64,000 nt of DNA from Aeromonas hydrophila subsp. hydrophila ATCC 7966 (GCF_000014805.1 NC_008570.1:2981001-3045000); one strand, 5' to 3'; numbered from the stretch's first letter, positions 18,064-28,541 are shown. The notes: generated by a model from the sequence alone, not told the origin. Numbers and translations: made by a program.

Positions 18064-18463
18064 AGCGACTTCATCCGACACGGCGCCAGTGGCGCCGTGT
18101 GGCTTGCCTGCACTGACCCTCACTCTGCTTTCGATCTCGGCGGCCCCCCGCCAGCACGGGGCGCCTCCCATTTCACGCCGCTCCGCACACCCCTTTCGCA
18201 CCGGCATCCTCACCAAACGTTAATGAATAGTTACTAATAGGTTGATCTACAAAGATAAATATCAACACCAGCCAGCTGAGAAAAGTTCTCAATACACCAC
18301 ATAAAAGGATTCACAGGAACCCCCACATGGTCTGTAAAATATTTGTTGTGGGATTTTTTTGAGCCTTATCTCAGAATCAGAACGAGTGCTTTTTGACTCT
18401 GTTTTTCCCGTGTATAGATGCCAGTCGCACCCAGGACGGTGCGATATAAGATGGAGTTTATTA
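18064..18463. other. Region upstream of asp
   Basis: A gap of about 400 bases without a credible gene. It holds a hairpin at 18078-18100, and turns AT-rich from about 18220, where the protease promoter presumably lies. No clear operator was recognised. Confidence 0.5.
18078..18100 (+). terminator. Hairpin downstream of the isochorismatase gene
   Basis: A perfect 10-bp stem (ACACGGCGCC / GGCGCCGTGT) with loop AGT, no T run. A likely 3' stabilising or terminating hairpin. Confidence 0.5.
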
Positions 18464-20338
18464 ATGAGAAAAACATCGTTAGCGTTGGCAATCTCGGCCC
18501 TGCTCTCGGCCCTGCCCATCGCTTCAGTTCAGGCGAGTGAGAGTTGCACCCCATTGACCGGCAAGGAAGCCGGCCTCGATACCGGTCGCAGCAGCGCAGC
18601 GCGCTGCCTGCCCGGCATCAACCCGCTGCAGGATCAGCAGTGGCACCTGCTCAACAGCGGCCAGAATGCCTTCAGCCCCCGCGGCGGTGTGGCTGGCAAC
18701 GACCTCAACCTCTGGTGGGCACACCGTACCGGCGTGCAGGGTCAGGGCATCAACGTGGCCGTGGTGGATGACGGCCTGGCCATCGCCCACCCGGACTTGG
18801 CCGACAATGTGCGCTCCGGCTCGAAGAACGTGGTGACCGGCAGCAGCGACCCCACCCCGACCGATCCGGACAGTGCTCACGGCACCTCGGTCTCTGGCCT
18901 GATCGGGGCGGTCGACAACGGCATAGGCACCCTGGGGGTGGCTCCCCGCGTCCAGCTGCAGGGGTTCAACCTGCTGGATGAGCGCAGCAAGCAACTGCAG
19001 AAAGACTGGATCTATGCGCTGGGCGGCAGCACCGCCACCGCCGACAACCGGGTCTTCAACCAGAGCTACGGTATGAGCCTGGTGGATCCGCAAAGCGCCA
19101 GCGGGCTGGATCAGGTTCAGCTCGATCGCCTGTTCGAGCAGCAGACCCAGCAGGCGCAGGGCGCGGCCTACATCAAGGCGGCAGGCAACGGCTTCAACCG
19201 CATCGCCGCGGGTGACTACATGTTCAGCCGCACCGGCGTCCTGCCCAAGCTGCCGTTCGAGAACAGCAACATAGACCCCTCCAACAGCAACTTCTGGAAC
19301 CTGGTGGTGAGCGCCATCAACGCCGACGGAGTGCGTTCCTCCTACTCCAGCGTCGGCAGCAACGTCTTCCTGAGCGCCCCCGGCGGGGAGTACGGTACCG
19401 ATGCGCCGGCCATGGTGACCACGGATCTGCCCGGCTGCGACATGGGCTACAACCGCACCGACGATCCCAGCACCAACCGGCTGCACAACAACCCGCAGCT
19501 GGATGCCACCTGCGACTACAACGGCGTGATGAACGGCACCTCGTCGGCCACCCCCAACACCTCGGGCGCCATGGCGCTGCTGATGTCCGCCTACCCGGAT
19601 CTGTCGGTGCGGGATCTGCGCGATCTGCTGGCCCGCAACGCCACCCGCATCGATGCCGGCCAGCAGCCGGTCCAGGTCAGCTATACCGCCGCCAACGGTC
19701 AACCCCGCCAGGTCACCGGCCTGGAAGGGTGGGAGCGCAACGCCGCCGGCCTCTGGTACAGCCCCACCTACGGCTTTGGCCTCATCGACGTGAACAAGAC
19801 CCTGACGGCCGCCGCCAACCACACCCCGCTGCCGCCACTGGTGCAATTGCCGGCTCAGAAGATCACGGTGCCGCGCAGTGAAGGGAGCATCGCGGATGTG
19901 GGCAGCAGTGCCACCCGCTCCAGCACCCAGGTGGTGCAAGCCTTGACCGTGGAAGCGGTCCAGGTCACGGTGAGCCTGGATCATCAGCGCCTGCCCGACC
20001 TGCTGATCGAGCTGGTCTCCCCGTCCGGCACTCGCAGCGTGCTGCTCAACCCCAACAACAGCCTGGTGGGGCAATCCCTCGACCGGCAGCAGTTGGGTTA
20101 CGTGCGCACCAAGGGGCTGCGCGACATGCGCATGCTCTCCCACAAGTTCTATGGCGAAGCGGCCCAGGGCGAGTGGCGACTGGAGGTGACCGACGTCTCC
20201 AACAGCAGCCGCCAGCTGACGCTGGTTGACCTCAACACCAACCGCCGCAGCACCCTGACCGAGCGCAACAACAGCCAGCCGGGTCAACTGCTCAACTGGT
20301 CCCTGCGGGTGATCGGCCACGATGCCGCCCGCTCATGA
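18464..20338 (+). CDS. asp: Asp, secreted kexin-like serine protease
   Basis: A 624-residue precursor. A 24-residue signal peptide (MRKTSLALAI...SVQA) leaves a 600-residue mature enzyme. The subtilase triad is D102 (VAVVDDGL), H139 (SAHGTSVSG) and S360 (NGTSSATP), i.e. 78, 115 and 336 in mature numbering, which are the positions known for Aeromonas sobria Asp. The C-terminal part (from about residue 500) is a P-domain (VQVTVSLDHQRLPDLLIELVSPSG), as in kexin. The family is exported by Sec and then type II secretion and acts as a toxin-like protease. There is no propeptide; folding depends on the chaperone encoded next, whose gene starts 18 bases after the stop. ATG 18464 follows TGGAG. Confidence 0.95.
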   Translation: MRKTSLALAISALLSALPIASVQASESCTPLTGKEAGLDTGRSSAARCLPGINPLQDQQWHLLNSGQNAFSPRGGVAGNDLNLWWAHRTGVQGQGINVAVVDDGLAIAHPDLADNVRSGSKNVVTGSSDPTPTDPDSAHGTSVSGLIGAVDNGIGTLGVAPRVQLQGFNLLDERSKQLQKDWIYALGGSTATADNRVFNQSYGMSLVDPQSASGLDQVQLDRLFEQQTQQAQGAAYIKAAGNGFNRIAAGDYMFSRTGVLPKLPFENSNIDPSNSNFWNLVVSAINADGVRSSYSSVGSNVFLSAPGGEYGTDAPAMVTTDLPGCDMGYNRTDDPSTNRLHNNPQLDATCDYNGVMNGTSSATPNTSGAMALLMSAYPDLSVRDLRDLLARNATRIDAGQQPVQVSYTAANGQPRQVTGLEGWERNAAGLWYSPTYGFGLIDVNKTLTAAANHTPLPPLVQLPAQKITVPRSEGSIADVGSSATRSSTQVVQALTVEAVQVTVSLDHQRLPDLLIELVSPSGTRSVLLNPNNSLVGQSLDRQQLGYVRTKGLRDMRMLSHKFYGEAAQGEWRLEVTDVSNSSRQLTLVDLNTNRRSTLTERNNSQPGQLLNWSLRVIGHDAARS

Positions 20339-20355
20339 TCACAAGGAGTCACAAG

Positions 20356-20814
20356 ATGAAACACAGCTTACTCGGCCTGGCCCTGGCCGGCCTCCTGGCT
20401 TCGGCCGGCGTGCACGCCGCCGATGAATCGGTGGTGATCGACGGCAAGCAGTACCGCACCATCGAGGTGAACGGTCAGACCTACCTCACCCCGGACAACG
20501 GCAGCAAGCAGCGGGTCGCCCGCAGCGCAGACGGCAAGGCGCCCCGGCAAACCCTGCGCAGCGGCGACGTGTTGCTGCAAGGGGTGGCCAGCCCACAGCT
20601 CACCGCCAGCGGCACCCTGCTGGTGGAAGCCGATGACAACCAGGCCAGCGCGTTGGCCAGCCGTCACGGCCTGCGCTTCAAGCAGAGCAGCGGCGGCATC
20701 GCCCTGCTGGAAGCCAAGCCGGGCACCGATCTGAACGCCGTCGCCACGGCGCTCAAGCAGGAGGGGGTCAAGGTGCAGATTGAACTCGCCGGGGCCCTCA
20801 AACAGCCCAAGTGA
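20356..20814 (+). CDS. ORF2-type external chaperone for Asp
   Basis: A 152-residue exported protein with a signal peptide (MKHSLLGLALAGLLASAGVHA), the same length as the A. sobria ORF2 product. That protein binds the nascent protease in the periplasm through its C-terminal tail, helps it fold, and also holds it inactive. The mature part resembles a detached subtilase propeptide (TLLVEADDNQASALASRHGLRFKQ), ending in a basic tail, ALKQPK. ATG 20356 follows AAGGAG. It lies directly after asp in the same transcript, so the protease and its foldase are produced together. Confidence 0.93.
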   Translation: MKHSLLGLALAGLLASAGVHAADESVVIDGKQYRTIEVNGQTYLTPDNGSKQRVARSADGKAPRQTLRSGDVLLQGVASPQLTASGTLLVEADDNQASALASRHGLRFKQSSGGIALLEAKPGTDLNAVATALKQEGVKVQIELAGALKQPK

Positions 20815-21236
20815 GCCGTCCCGGGCCATTGCCCGGGCATATCAGCTGATCTTCGAGGGGGCCGCCGGCCCCCTCGCGCGTTGCTCGCAGCCATCCTCAT
20901 TGACCATCAGGTCACCCGTTTTTTCCGCACCTCCCCTGCCCTTCTCCCCTCTTGCCACCTTCCACCCTTGGTTTGACACCGCCTTTCGATGCGACCTTGC
21001 TCACAACTCGGCCCCCTTGCTCCCGCCGGCACATTTCTCGCTCCCCCGGGGCAAGGCGGCCCTCGCCCGGCTTGTTAACCTGCCTGCAGCCAAACGTCTG
21101 CCCACGGGCCCGTTCGGCCTTCCTTGCGATATCCAATGGCAGCCGCCAGCAGAGCGGCCCAGCCCGGGCGGATGCCTTCCACCCGGTGTCGATATCTCCT
21201 TTTTATTTTTATTCAGACAGTTACGAGGACGTCTTC
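20815..21236. other. Intergenic region between the asp chaperone and the GH3 gene
   Basis: 422 bases with no credible gene. A GC-rich hairpin lies at 20854-20876. An open frame runs in from 20952 into the GH3 gene but has no ribosome site or signal peptide, so I treat it as non-coding. The GH3 promoter is probably in the T-rich stretch near 21190-21215. Confidence 0.5.
20854..20876 (+). terminator. Hairpin after the asp-chaperone pair
   Basis: CGAGGGGGCC, loop GCC, GGCCCCCTCG: a 10-bp GC stem 40 bases past the stop, without a clear T run. Confidence 0.5.
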
Positions 21237-23618
21237 ATGCCTATCACCACAAAATTGAAAGCGGTTTCACTGGGTGTCAGCCTGGCGCTGGCCGGCCTGC
21301 TGGTCGGTTGCAACCAGAATGACTCGGATCCCCTGGTCAAGGACGATGCCTATTACCGCGGCCAGGCCGAGGCCATGGTGGCCAAGCTGACCCTCGGCGA
21401 GAAGCTGGACCTGCTCTCCGGCCCCGGTTACGGCAGTGCCAACGGCGCCATCAACGTCAAACAGGACGTGCCCGGCGTGGCGGGTTACATCAACGGCGTG
21501 CTGCGCAGCGCGGACGGCATCGACATTCCGGCCCTCAAACTGGCGGACGGGCCGGCCGGGGTGCGGATCAACGCCAACCGCGACGGTGACAGCGCCAGCT
21601 ACTACGCCACCGCCTGGCCCATCGGCTCGCTGCTCGCCTCCAGCTGGGACGTCAAGCTGGTCAAGGCCGTCGGCGAAGCCATGGGGGACGAGGTGCGCCA
21701 GTATGGGGTCGACATCCTGCTGGCCCCGGGTATGAACATCCAGCGCAACCCGCTCAATGGCCGCAACTTCGAGTACTACTCGGAAGACCCCCTGCTGACC
21801 GGTAAAATCGGCGCCGCCATGGTCAACGGGGTGGAGAGCAACGGGGTGGGCACCACCATCAAGCACTACTTTGGCAACAACTCCGAGACCAACCGCAACC
21901 AGATCAACGACATCGGTGAACCGAGAACCTTCCGCGAGATCTATCTGCGCGGCTTCCAGATAGCGGTGGACGAGGCCCAGCCCTGGGCGGTGATGACCTC
22001 CTACAACAAGGTCAACGGCACCTATGTCAACGAGCGCAGGGATGCGGTGACCGACCTGCTGCGCGGCGAGTGGAAGTTCGACGGCTTGGTGATGTCCGAC
22101 TGGTTTGCCGGCGACGTGGCCAACAACGCCTACAAGCAGGTGCTGGCGGGACAGGATTTGATCGAGCCGGGCAACGTCAAGGAGCAGTTGCAGCAATCCA
22201 TCGAGCACGGCGATCTTGACGAAGCCAAGGTGAACGAGGCCGCCATCCACATCCTGACCCAGGTGATGAAGAGCCCCTCCTACAACCAGCTGGCCATCAG
22301 CAACAGCCCGGATCTGATCGCTCACGCCAAACTGGCCCGTCAGGCCGGCGCCGAGAGCATGGTGCTGCTGCGCAACGACGCCGCGGCCCTGCCGCTGGCG
22401 GCAAGCAGCACCCTAGCCAGTTTTGGCATCAACCAGATCAACACCTACAAGGGTGGCACCGGCAGCGGGGATGTTAACGCCGCCAGCACCACCACCATCG
22501 CGCAGGGACTGGCGGCACGCTTCCCGGTCAACGAGGCGTTGCAAAGCTATTACCGCGATTTTTACGAGAACAACAAGGTCTATCACGAGGGGCAATTTGG
22601 CGCCAAGGGCTACTACACCTGCGCCGAGGCGCCGATCAGCGGCGATCTGGCTGCCCTCATCGCCAATGCGGCCACCACCCAGCAAGCCGCCGTCATCAGC
22701 ATCGGCCGCCAGGCCGGGGAAGGGGCGGATCGCAGCAGCGGCAAGGGAGACTATCTGCTCGGTGATGACGAGCGCGCCCTCATCGACGCGGTGAGCAGCG
22801 CCTTCCACGCCCAGGGCAAGAAGGTGGTGGTGGTGCTCAACGTCAACGGCGTCATCGACACCGCCCAGTGGAGCGACAAGGTGGATGGCATCCTGCTGGC
22901 CTACATGGCTGGCCAGGAGACCGGCCACGCGGTGGCGGACGTGCTCTCCGGCGCGGTCAACCCGAGCGGCAAACTGGCCCAGAGCTTCCCGCACAGCTAC
23001 GCCAGCGTACCCTCTGCCGGCACCTTCCCAGGCGAGGACACCGACGGGGACGGCGAACCGGACGATCTCTACTACAACGAGGGGATCTACGTGGGCTATC
23101 GCTACTACAGCACCTTCGAGCAGGCGGTCTCCTACCCGTTCGGCTTCGGTCTCTCCTACACCAGCTTCAGCTACACCAGCCCCGCCATCGCCAGCAATAC
23201 CCTGGAGGGCGGCAGTGCCGGCAACCTGGTGCTGACCGCCACCATCACCAACACCGGCGCCGTGGCAGGCAAGGAGGCGGCCCAGGTCTATGTGACCGCC
23301 CCCGAGGTCAAGCTGAAGAAACCGCTCATCGAGCTCAAAGCCTTTGCCAAGACGGCGCAACTGGCACCGGGGGCCAGTGAACAGCTGAGCTTCACCATTC
23401 CGGCCAGCATCCTTGCCAGCTTCGATGAGGCCAGCAACCAGTGGATCGTGGAGCCGGGTCGCTACAGCGCCTACATCAGCCCCTCGTCGGATGTCTCCGC
23501 CAGCACGCCGGTCAGCTTCACGGTGAGCAAGGAGATAGTAGTGAGCAACACCACGCCGGGGGCGCTGGCACTGCCGGCCGGGGTGGACCCCGCCAGCGTC
23601 ACCACAATCACCCGCTAA
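21237..23618 (+). CDS. GH3-family beta-glycosidase, lipoprotein
   Basis: A 793-residue glycoside hydrolase family 3 enzyme. The leader carries a lipobox, LVGC, with lipidated cysteine C25. The N-terminal barrel follows, with LADGPAGVR, NIQRNPLNGRNFEYYSEDP, IKHYFGNN and the nucleophile D288 in VMSDWFAG. The second domain has AYMAGQETGHAVADVLSGAVNPSGKL, and a C-terminal fibronectin III-like domain runs from about residue 660. The short acidic insert DTDGDGEPDD near residue 601 looks like a calcium-binding loop. Family members release glucose or similar sugars from beta-linked oligosaccharides; the specificity is unknown. ATG 21237 follows GAGGA. An AraC regulator converges on it. Confidence 0.9.
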   Translation: MPITTKLKAVSLGVSLALAGLLVGCNQNDSDPLVKDDAYYRGQAEAMVAKLTLGEKLDLLSGPGYGSANGAINVKQDVPGVAGYINGVLRSADGIDIPALKLADGPAGVRINANRDGDSASYYATAWPIGSLLASSWDVKLVKAVGEAMGDEVRQYGVDILLAPGMNIQRNPLNGRNFEYYSEDPLLTGKIGAAMVNGVESNGVGTTIKHYFGNNSETNRNQINDIGEPRTFREIYLRGFQIAVDEAQPWAVMTSYNKVNGTYVNERRDAVTDLLRGEWKFDGLVMSDWFAGDVANNAYKQVLAGQDLIEPGNVKEQLQQSIEHGDLDEAKVNEAAIHILTQVMKSPSYNQLAISNSPDLIAHAKLARQAGAESMVLLRNDAAALPLAASSTLASFGINQINTYKGGTGSGDVNAASTTTIAQGLAARFPVNEALQSYYRDFYENNKVYHEGQFGAKGYYTCAEAPISGDLAALIANAATTQQAAVISIGRQAGEGADRSSGKGDYLLGDDERALIDAVSSAFHAQGKKVVVVLNVNGVIDTAQWSDKVDGILLAYMAGQETGHAVADVLSGAVNPSGKLAQSFPHSYASVPSAGTFPGEDTDGDGEPDDLYYNEGIYVGYRYYSTFEQAVSYPFGFGLSYTSFSYTSPAIASNTLEGGSAGNLVLTATITNTGAVAGKEAAQVYVTAPEVKLKKPLIELKAFAKTAQLAPGASEQLSFTIPASILASFDEASNQWIVEPGRYSAYISPSSDVSASTPVSFTVSKEIVVSNTTPGALALPAGVDPASVTTITR

Positions 23619-23624
23619 CAGAGG

Positions 23625-23715
23625 CAGGCACGGCCGGGCACCCAGCCCGGCCTTGCCTGACAGTTGCCCAGCAATGACCCGACACGGGACCGGCCTTGCG
23701 CCGGTCCCGTTGTTA
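23625..23715. terminator. Two consecutive hairpins between the GH3 and AraC genes
   Basis: The first hairpin (23625-23659) pairs CAGGCA-GGCCGGGC with GCCCGGCC-TGCCTG with one mismatch. The second (23684-23710) pairs ACGGGACCGGC with GCCGGTCCCGT and is followed by TGTTATT. Together they separate converging genes. Confidence 0.75.
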
Positions 23716-24726
23716 TTGGCGGGCGTTGCGATAGGCCAGCGGCGTCATCCGGGTGTTGGCCTTGAAGAAGCGGTTGAAGGCGCTCTGGGATGAAAAGCCG
23801 ACCCGATCGCTGATGTTCTGCAGCGGTTGATCCCCCTCGCCCAGCAAGCGGCAGGCTTCGCTCACCCTCGCTTCCCTCAGCAGGGTGGAGAAACTGCTCC
23901 CCTCCCCCTGCAATTTGCGATTGAGGGTCCAGCGGCTGACATTCATGGCCGCGCACACTTCCTTGAGCAGGCTCTCGTCGCTCTCCAGCTCTCCTTCCCG
24001 GATCTTGTGGCGGATCCGCTCCCCCACCAGATAGGCAAAGGGGGCTCGCTCGGCGATGTCGGCACAGATCTGCGCCAGCTGAGCCAGTTGCAGATGACCC
24101 AGCGGTTCGTTGTAGCAGTGGCTGGGACAGTCGAGTTGGGCGTTGTCGATGGTCAGGGTGTTTTCCCCCTGCTCCCAGCGGCAACGGGTGGCGAAGAACT
24201 GGTCCAGCAGTTGATGGCGCGGTGGCGGCCGTCCCGTGAAGCCCACCGAGACCCGAGGATCCGCCAGATAGACCCGCAGGATCCGGTAGAGCATGATGAA
24301 GTTGGGGATGGCCTGACTCGCCCCCAGGCTGGCGGGCCCCTGATTGACATACAGGTATTGGCTGGCCTGCGCCCCCCGCCGCACCCGCAGCTCGTCACAA
24401 CTGCCGATGATGGGGCGATAGGCCAGCAGCACCTCGAGTGCCGCCCGCGGCGAGGGCTGGTTCAGACACAGGCTGATGAGCGGTGGATAATGCTGGTAGA
24501 GCTGGCCGATGTCGTAGGAGAGAATGGTTTCGTGAAAACTGGCCAGATAGGGCTGCATCAGTTGCAGCATCCGGTAGTGGCTGTGGGCCGGCAGCCTGCC
24601 CTGCTCGCGCTCGATGTCGAACGACGTGAGGCCGCCCGCCATCAGAATGGCATCGGGATCGCCCCCCTGCTGCTGGCAGGCTCCCAGCATTCGTCTGATC
24701 ACCTGGTTTGATACGCTCTGTGACAT
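23713..24726 (-). CDS. AraC-family transcriptional regulator (OruR/MmsR type)
   Basis: A 337-residue regulator. The N-terminal domain (RMLGACQQQGGDPDAILMAGGL, then a Y-x-L-L-x-type helix) is the 'arabinose-binding-like' domain of the OruR group. The C-terminal 100 residues form the double helix-turn-helix: VCAAMNVSRWTLNRKLQGEG for the first and ISDRVGFSSQSAFNRFFKANTRMTPLAYR for the second, close to the family signature. ATG 24726 follows AGGA. It converges on the GH3 gene; regulation of that gene is possible but not shown, as its own promoter faces away. Confidence 0.88.
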   Translation of the reverse strand: MSQSVSNQVIRRMLGACQQQGGDPDAILMAGGLTSFDIEREQGRLPAHSHYRMLQLMQPYLASFHETILSYDIGQLYQHYPPLISLCLNQPSPRAALEVLLAYRPIIGSCDELRVRRGAQASQYLYVNQGPASLGASQAIPNFIMLYRILRVYLADPRVSVGFTGRPPPRHQLLDQFFATRCRWEQGENTLTIDNAQLDCPSHCYNEPLGHLQLAQLAQICADIAERAPFAYLVGERIRHKIREGELESDESLLKEVCAAMNVSRWTLNRKLQGEGSSFSTLLREARVSEACRLLGEGDQPLQNISDRVGFSSQSAFNRFFKANTRMTPLAYRNARQ

Positions 24727-24942
24727 CTGCCGTCCTGGCCTCCGTGCTGACAGGAAACTGCTCGTGATCCCCCGGCCCGCCACTGACGGCGGGCCTGCCA
24801 CCCCGTGCAGCGGGCTGGCGCGACCATTATGGGGCGGTTGCAAAGCGAGCAGATGTAACGGAGTGTAAAAGCACGCGCCAGCGCGCCATTTTAGGCACAT
24901 CTGGCCGCCATGTCGGACCAGTTGCGTCAGGTTCAGCCATGA

Positions 24943-24968
24943 AAAATGGCGCCCGTGGGCGCCATTTT
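24943..24968 (-). terminator. Terminator after ppsA
   Basis: AAAATGGCGCCC, 3-base loop, GGCGCCATTTT. On the minus strand it ends in TTTTTC, 27 bases beyond the ppsA stop. Confidence 0.85.
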
Positions 24969-24994
24969 GGTGGGAGCTGTGCAGCCTGCCTGCG

Positions 24995-27373
24995 TCAGTT
25001 CGCCTTGTGCTGCTCGGCCAGATAGAGCCAGGTGTCGACCACTGTATCCGGGTTGAGGGACACAGAGTCAATCCCCTGCTCGACCAGCCAGGCGGCAAAG
25101 TCCGGGTGATCGGATGGCCCCTGGCCGCAGATCCCCACGTACTTGCCCGCCTTGCGGGCGGCGGCAATGGCCATCGCCAGCAGCGCCTTGACCGCCTCGT
25201 TGCGCTCGTCGAACAGGTGGGCGATAAGCCCCGAGTCCCTGTCAAGTCCAAGCGTGAGCTGGGTCATGTCGTTGGAGCCGATGGAAAAGCCGTCCACGTG
25301 CTCGAGGAACTTGTCTGCCAGGAGGGCGTTGCTCGGGATCTCGCACATCATGATCACCTTGAGCCCCCGCTCGCCACGGCGCAGACCGTTCTCGGCCAGG
25401 ATGTCGATCACCTGCTCTGCCTCGCCTACGGTGCGCACGAAGGGGATCATCACCTCGACGTTGGTCAGCCCCATCACATCGCGAACCCGCTTGATCGCCT
25501 CGCACTCGAGGGCAAAACAGGGACGGAAGCTGTCGGCGATGTAGCGCGACGCACCACGAAAACCGATCATCGGGTTCTCTTCGTGAGGCTCGTAGCCACG
25601 GCCGCCCACCAGGTTGGCGTACTCGTTGGACTTGAAGTCCGACATCCGCACGATCACCCGCTCCGGCCAGAAGGCGGCGGCCAGGGTGGCGATGCCCTCG
25701 GTCAGCTTGGCGACGTAGAACTCGCGCGGGCTCTCGTAGCCGGCGATCATCTTGCCGATGGTGGCCTTGAGTTCGGGGCTCTGGCTGTCGAACTCCAGCA
25801 GCGCCTTGGGGTGCACCCCAATCATCCGGTTGATGATGAACTCGAGGCGGGCCAGCCCAACACCGGCGTTCGGCAGCTGGGCGAAGTCGAACGCTCTGTC
25901 CGGGTTGCCGACGTTCATCATGATCTTGATGGGCAGGCGCGGCATGTTGCCCACCTCGGTCACCGCCACGTCGAAGTCGAGTTCGCCGTCGTAGATGAAA
26001 CCGGTGTCCCCTTCCGCACAGGAGACGGTAATGAGTTGACCCGGTTCGATGCGCTTGGTGGCATCACCACAACCCACCACCGCCGGAATGCCCAGCTCGC
26101 GGGCGATGATGGCGGCGTGACAGGTGCGACCGCCCCGGTTGGTGACGATGGCGGAGGCCCGCTTCATGATGGGCTCCCAGTCCGGGTCGGTCATGTCGGT
26201 GACCAGCACGTCGCCGGGCTGCACTTCGTCCATCTGGCTGATGGAGGAGATGACCCGCGCCGGGCCCGCCCCGATCTTGTGGCCGATGGCGCGCCCCTCG
26301 ATCAGCACCTTGCCCGCTTGCTTGAGGGCAAAACGCTCGAGGGTGTTGGCCTCCTGGCGGCTGCGCACGGTTTCCGGGCGTGCCTGCACGATGTAGAGCT
26401 TGCCATCCTGCCCGTCCTTGGCCCACTCGATGTCCATCGGCCGGCCGTAGTGCTGCTCGATGATGAGGGCCTGCTTGGCCAGCTCCATTACCTCGGCATC
26501 CGTGATGCAGAAGCGGCTGCGCTCGGCTTCATTGGTGTCGACGATCTGCACCTGGCGGCCGTGGCTGGCATCGCCGGAATAGGTCATCTTGATGAGCTTG
26601 GAGCCGAGGGTCTTGCGCACCACAGCCGGGCGTCCTGACTTGAGGGTCGGCTTGTGCACGTAGAACTCGTCGGGATTGACCGCACCCTGTACCACCATCT
26701 CGCCAAGGCCCTGGGCGCCGGTGATGAACACCACGTCGTTGAAGCCCGACTCGGTATCCAGAGTGAACATGACGCCGGAGGCGGCCAAGTCCGAACGCAC
26801 CATGCGCTGGATCCCGGCCGACAGGGCGACCCCCTTGTGGTCATAGCCCTGATGCACCCGATAGGAGATGGCGCGATCGTTGAACAGTGAAGCAAACACA
26901 TGCTTGACGGCAATCATGACGGCGTCGATGCCGCGCACGTTGAGGAAGGTCTCCTGCTGGCCGGCAAAGGAGGCATCCGGCATGTCCTCGGCAGTGGCAG
27001 AGGAGCGCACCGCAAAGGACGCGTCAAGCCCACCGCTGAGCTTGTCGTAGGCAACCCGGATCGCCTGTTCCAGCGCGCTCTGGAACGGGGCTTCGATCAC
27101 CCAGTCACGGATCTGCTGGCCGGCCCGGTTGAGGGCGGCGATGTCGTCCACATCCAGGCTGTCGAGCAGATCGTGGATCTTGCCGTTGAGGCCGCTTGAC
27201 TCCAGAAACTCGTTAAACGCAAAGGCGGTGGTGGCAAACCCGCCCGGCACCGACACTCCGGCACCAGAGAGGTTGCTGATCATCTCGCCAAGGGATGCAT
27301 TTTTGCCGCCAACTCGTTCTACGTCCTGCATTCCGAGTTGCTCGTACCAGAGTACGTACTGTTGCACTTGCAT
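24995..27373 (-). CDS. ppsA: PpsA, phosphoenolpyruvate synthase
   Basis: A 792-residue enzyme that converts pyruvate and ATP to PEP, AMP and phosphate for gluconeogenesis. In order: the ATP-binding domain ([41 protein letters not shown]); the swivelling phosphohistidine domain with the catalytic histidine near residue 419 in [17 protein letters not shown]; and the C-terminal PEP/pyruvate barrel ([32 protein letters not shown]). ATG 27373 gives exactly the E. coli length, though GGAG sits very close to it; GTG at 27367 is better spaced. It is divergent from ppsR, the gene for its own regulatory kinase/phosphorylase. Confidence 0.96.
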   Translation of the reverse strand: MQVQQYVLWYEQLGMQDVERVGGKNASLGEMISNLSGAGVSVPGGFATTAFAFNEFLESSGLNGKIHDLLDSLDVDDIAALNRAGQQIRDWVIEAPFQSALEQAIRVAYDKLSGGLDASFAVRSSATAEDMPDASFAGQQETFLNVRGIDAVMIAVKHVFASLFNDRAISYRVHQGYDHKGVALSAGIQRMVRSDLAASGVMFTLDTESGFNDVVFITGAQGLGEMVVQGAVNPDEFYVHKPTLKSGRPAVVRKTLGSKLIKMTYSGDASHGRQVQIVDTNEAERSRFCITDAEVMELAKQALIIEQHYGRPMDIEWAKDGQDGKLYIVQARPETVRSRQEANTLERFALKQAGKVLIEGRAIGHKIGAGPARVISSISQMDEVQPGDVLVTDMTDPDWEPIMKRASAIVTNRGGRTCHAAIIARELGIPAVVGCGDATKRIEPGQLITVSCAEGDTGFIYDGELDFDVAVTEVGNMPRLPIKIMMNVGNPDRAFDFAQLPNAGVGLARLEFIINRMIGVHPKALLEFDSQSPELKATIGKMIAGYESPREFYVAKLTEGIATLAAAFWPERVIVRMSDFKSNEYANLVGGRGYEPHEENPMIGFRGASRYIADSFRPCFALECEAIKRVRDVMGLTNVEVMIPFVRTVGEAEQVIDILAENGLRRGERGLKVIMMCEIPSNALLADKFLEHVDGFSIGSNDMTQLTLGLDRDSGLIAHLFDERNEAVKALLAMAIAAARKAGKYVGICGQGPSDHPDFAAWLVEQGIDSVSLNPDTVVDTWLYLAEQHKAN

Positions 27374-27681
27374 GTCTCCAGGTTGGTGGGCACTGTGCCG
27401 CCATGGCACCTTGTGCGCCAGTTTATGTGCGTTATTGTCTGTTTCTACTGTTGCCAACGACCATGAAAACGTTTTCTACTTATTGTCAAAAAAATCCCCG
27501 AGCAAGATTTGGGGATGGCCGAATGACACAGACATTCTACAATGCCAACACAAAAAGGTAACGACTCAGGTTTGCAAGCCACTTCACAACTTGGGCACGG
27601 CAGACCGGTTGACAAAAACGATATGGTTTCGAGAGATACTTCTTGCTTGCCAGCTCGCCGCCCCCCTCACAGGAGCCTCCA
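27374..27681. other. ppsA/ppsR divergent promoter region
   Basis: 308 bases between divergent ppsA and ppsR, relatively AT-rich between about 27430 and 27630. No gene seen. A Cra site would be expected from E. coli ppsA biology, but I did not identify one with confidence. Confidence 0.5.
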
Positions 27682-28494
27682 GTGCACACCGTATTCTATG
27701 TTTCAGACGGCACCGCCATCACCGCCGAAGTGTTCGGCCACGCCGTGTTGAGCCAGTTTCCGCTGGCCTTCGAGCAGATCACCATCCCCTTTGTCGAAAC
27801 CCTGGAGAAGGCGCGCCAGGTACGGATGCGCATCGACGAGCAGTTCCGCCAGACCGGGGTTCGCCCCATTCTGTTCCACACCATCGTCGATCATCAGGTG
27901 CGTGAGGAGGTGCTCAAGGCCCAGGCCAGCAGCCACGACTTTCTCAACACCTTCGTCAGCCCGCTGGAACACGAGCTCGGAGTGAAGGCCGAACCCAGGC
28001 TGCATCGCACCCACGGCATGGAGAACCGCAAGCTCTATGACGATCGTATCGAGGCGGTCAACTTCGCGCTGGCCAACGACGATGGCATCACCACCAAGGA
28101 GTACGACGAGGCTGACATTATCCTGATCGGGGTCTCCCGCTGCGGCAAGACGCCGACCAGCCTCTATCTGGCGCTGCAGTTCGGCATTCGCGCCGCCAAC
28201 TACCCCTTCATCGAGCAGGACATGGGGGTCCTGGATCTGCCGGCCGCCCTCAAGGCCAATCGTCACAAGCTGTTCGGCCTCACCATCGCCCCCCAGCGGC
28301 TGCACGAGATCCGCAACCAGCGCCGCGCCAACAGCCGCTACTCCTCGCTGGAGCAGTGCGAACAGGAACTGGCCTGCGTCGAGCGGCTGTTTCGCCAGGA
28401 GGCGATCCGCTTCCTCGACACCAGTTCCCACTCGGTGGAGGAGATCAGCGCCAAGATCCTCGAGGCCACCGGCCTGCGCCGTCAGCTTTATTGA
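27682..28494 (+). CDS. ppsR: PpsR, PEP synthase regulatory kinase/pyrophosphorylase
   Basis: A 270-residue DUF299-family protein that inactivates PpsA by ADP-dependent phosphorylation of a threonine next to the catalytic histidine, and reactivates it by Pi-dependent dephosphorylation. Signatures: [20 protein letters not shown] at the N-terminus, HRTHGM near residue 117, the P-loop [19 protein letters not shown] near 155, and YSSLEQC near 230. The start is GTG 27682, with AGGAG 6 bases upstream and alignment to E. coli PpsR; an ATG at 27643 lacks these. Its divergence from ppsA confirms the pairing. Confidence 0.95.
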   Translation: MHTVFYVSDGTAITAEVFGHAVLSQFPLAFEQITIPFVETLEKARQVRMRIDEQFRQTGVRPILFHTIVDHQVREEVLKAQASSHDFLNTFVSPLEHELGVKAEPRLHRTHGMENRKLYDDRIEAVNFALANDDGITTKEYDEADIILIGVSRCGKTPTSLYLALQFGIRAANYPFIEQDMGVLDLPAALKANRHKLFGLTIAPQRLHEIRNQRRANSRYSSLEQCEQELACVERLFRQEAIRFLDTSSHSVEEISAKILEATGLRRQLY

Positions 28495-28541
28495 GAAGCC
28501 TGCCCACCGGCAAGCTGACGACACGGCAAACGCCAATAAAA

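Noticed and set aside
20952..21236. N-terminal extension of 95 codons on the GH3 protein
   Set aside because: It would bury the lipoprotein signal peptide; the ATG at 21237 has a good ribosome site and a normal leader.
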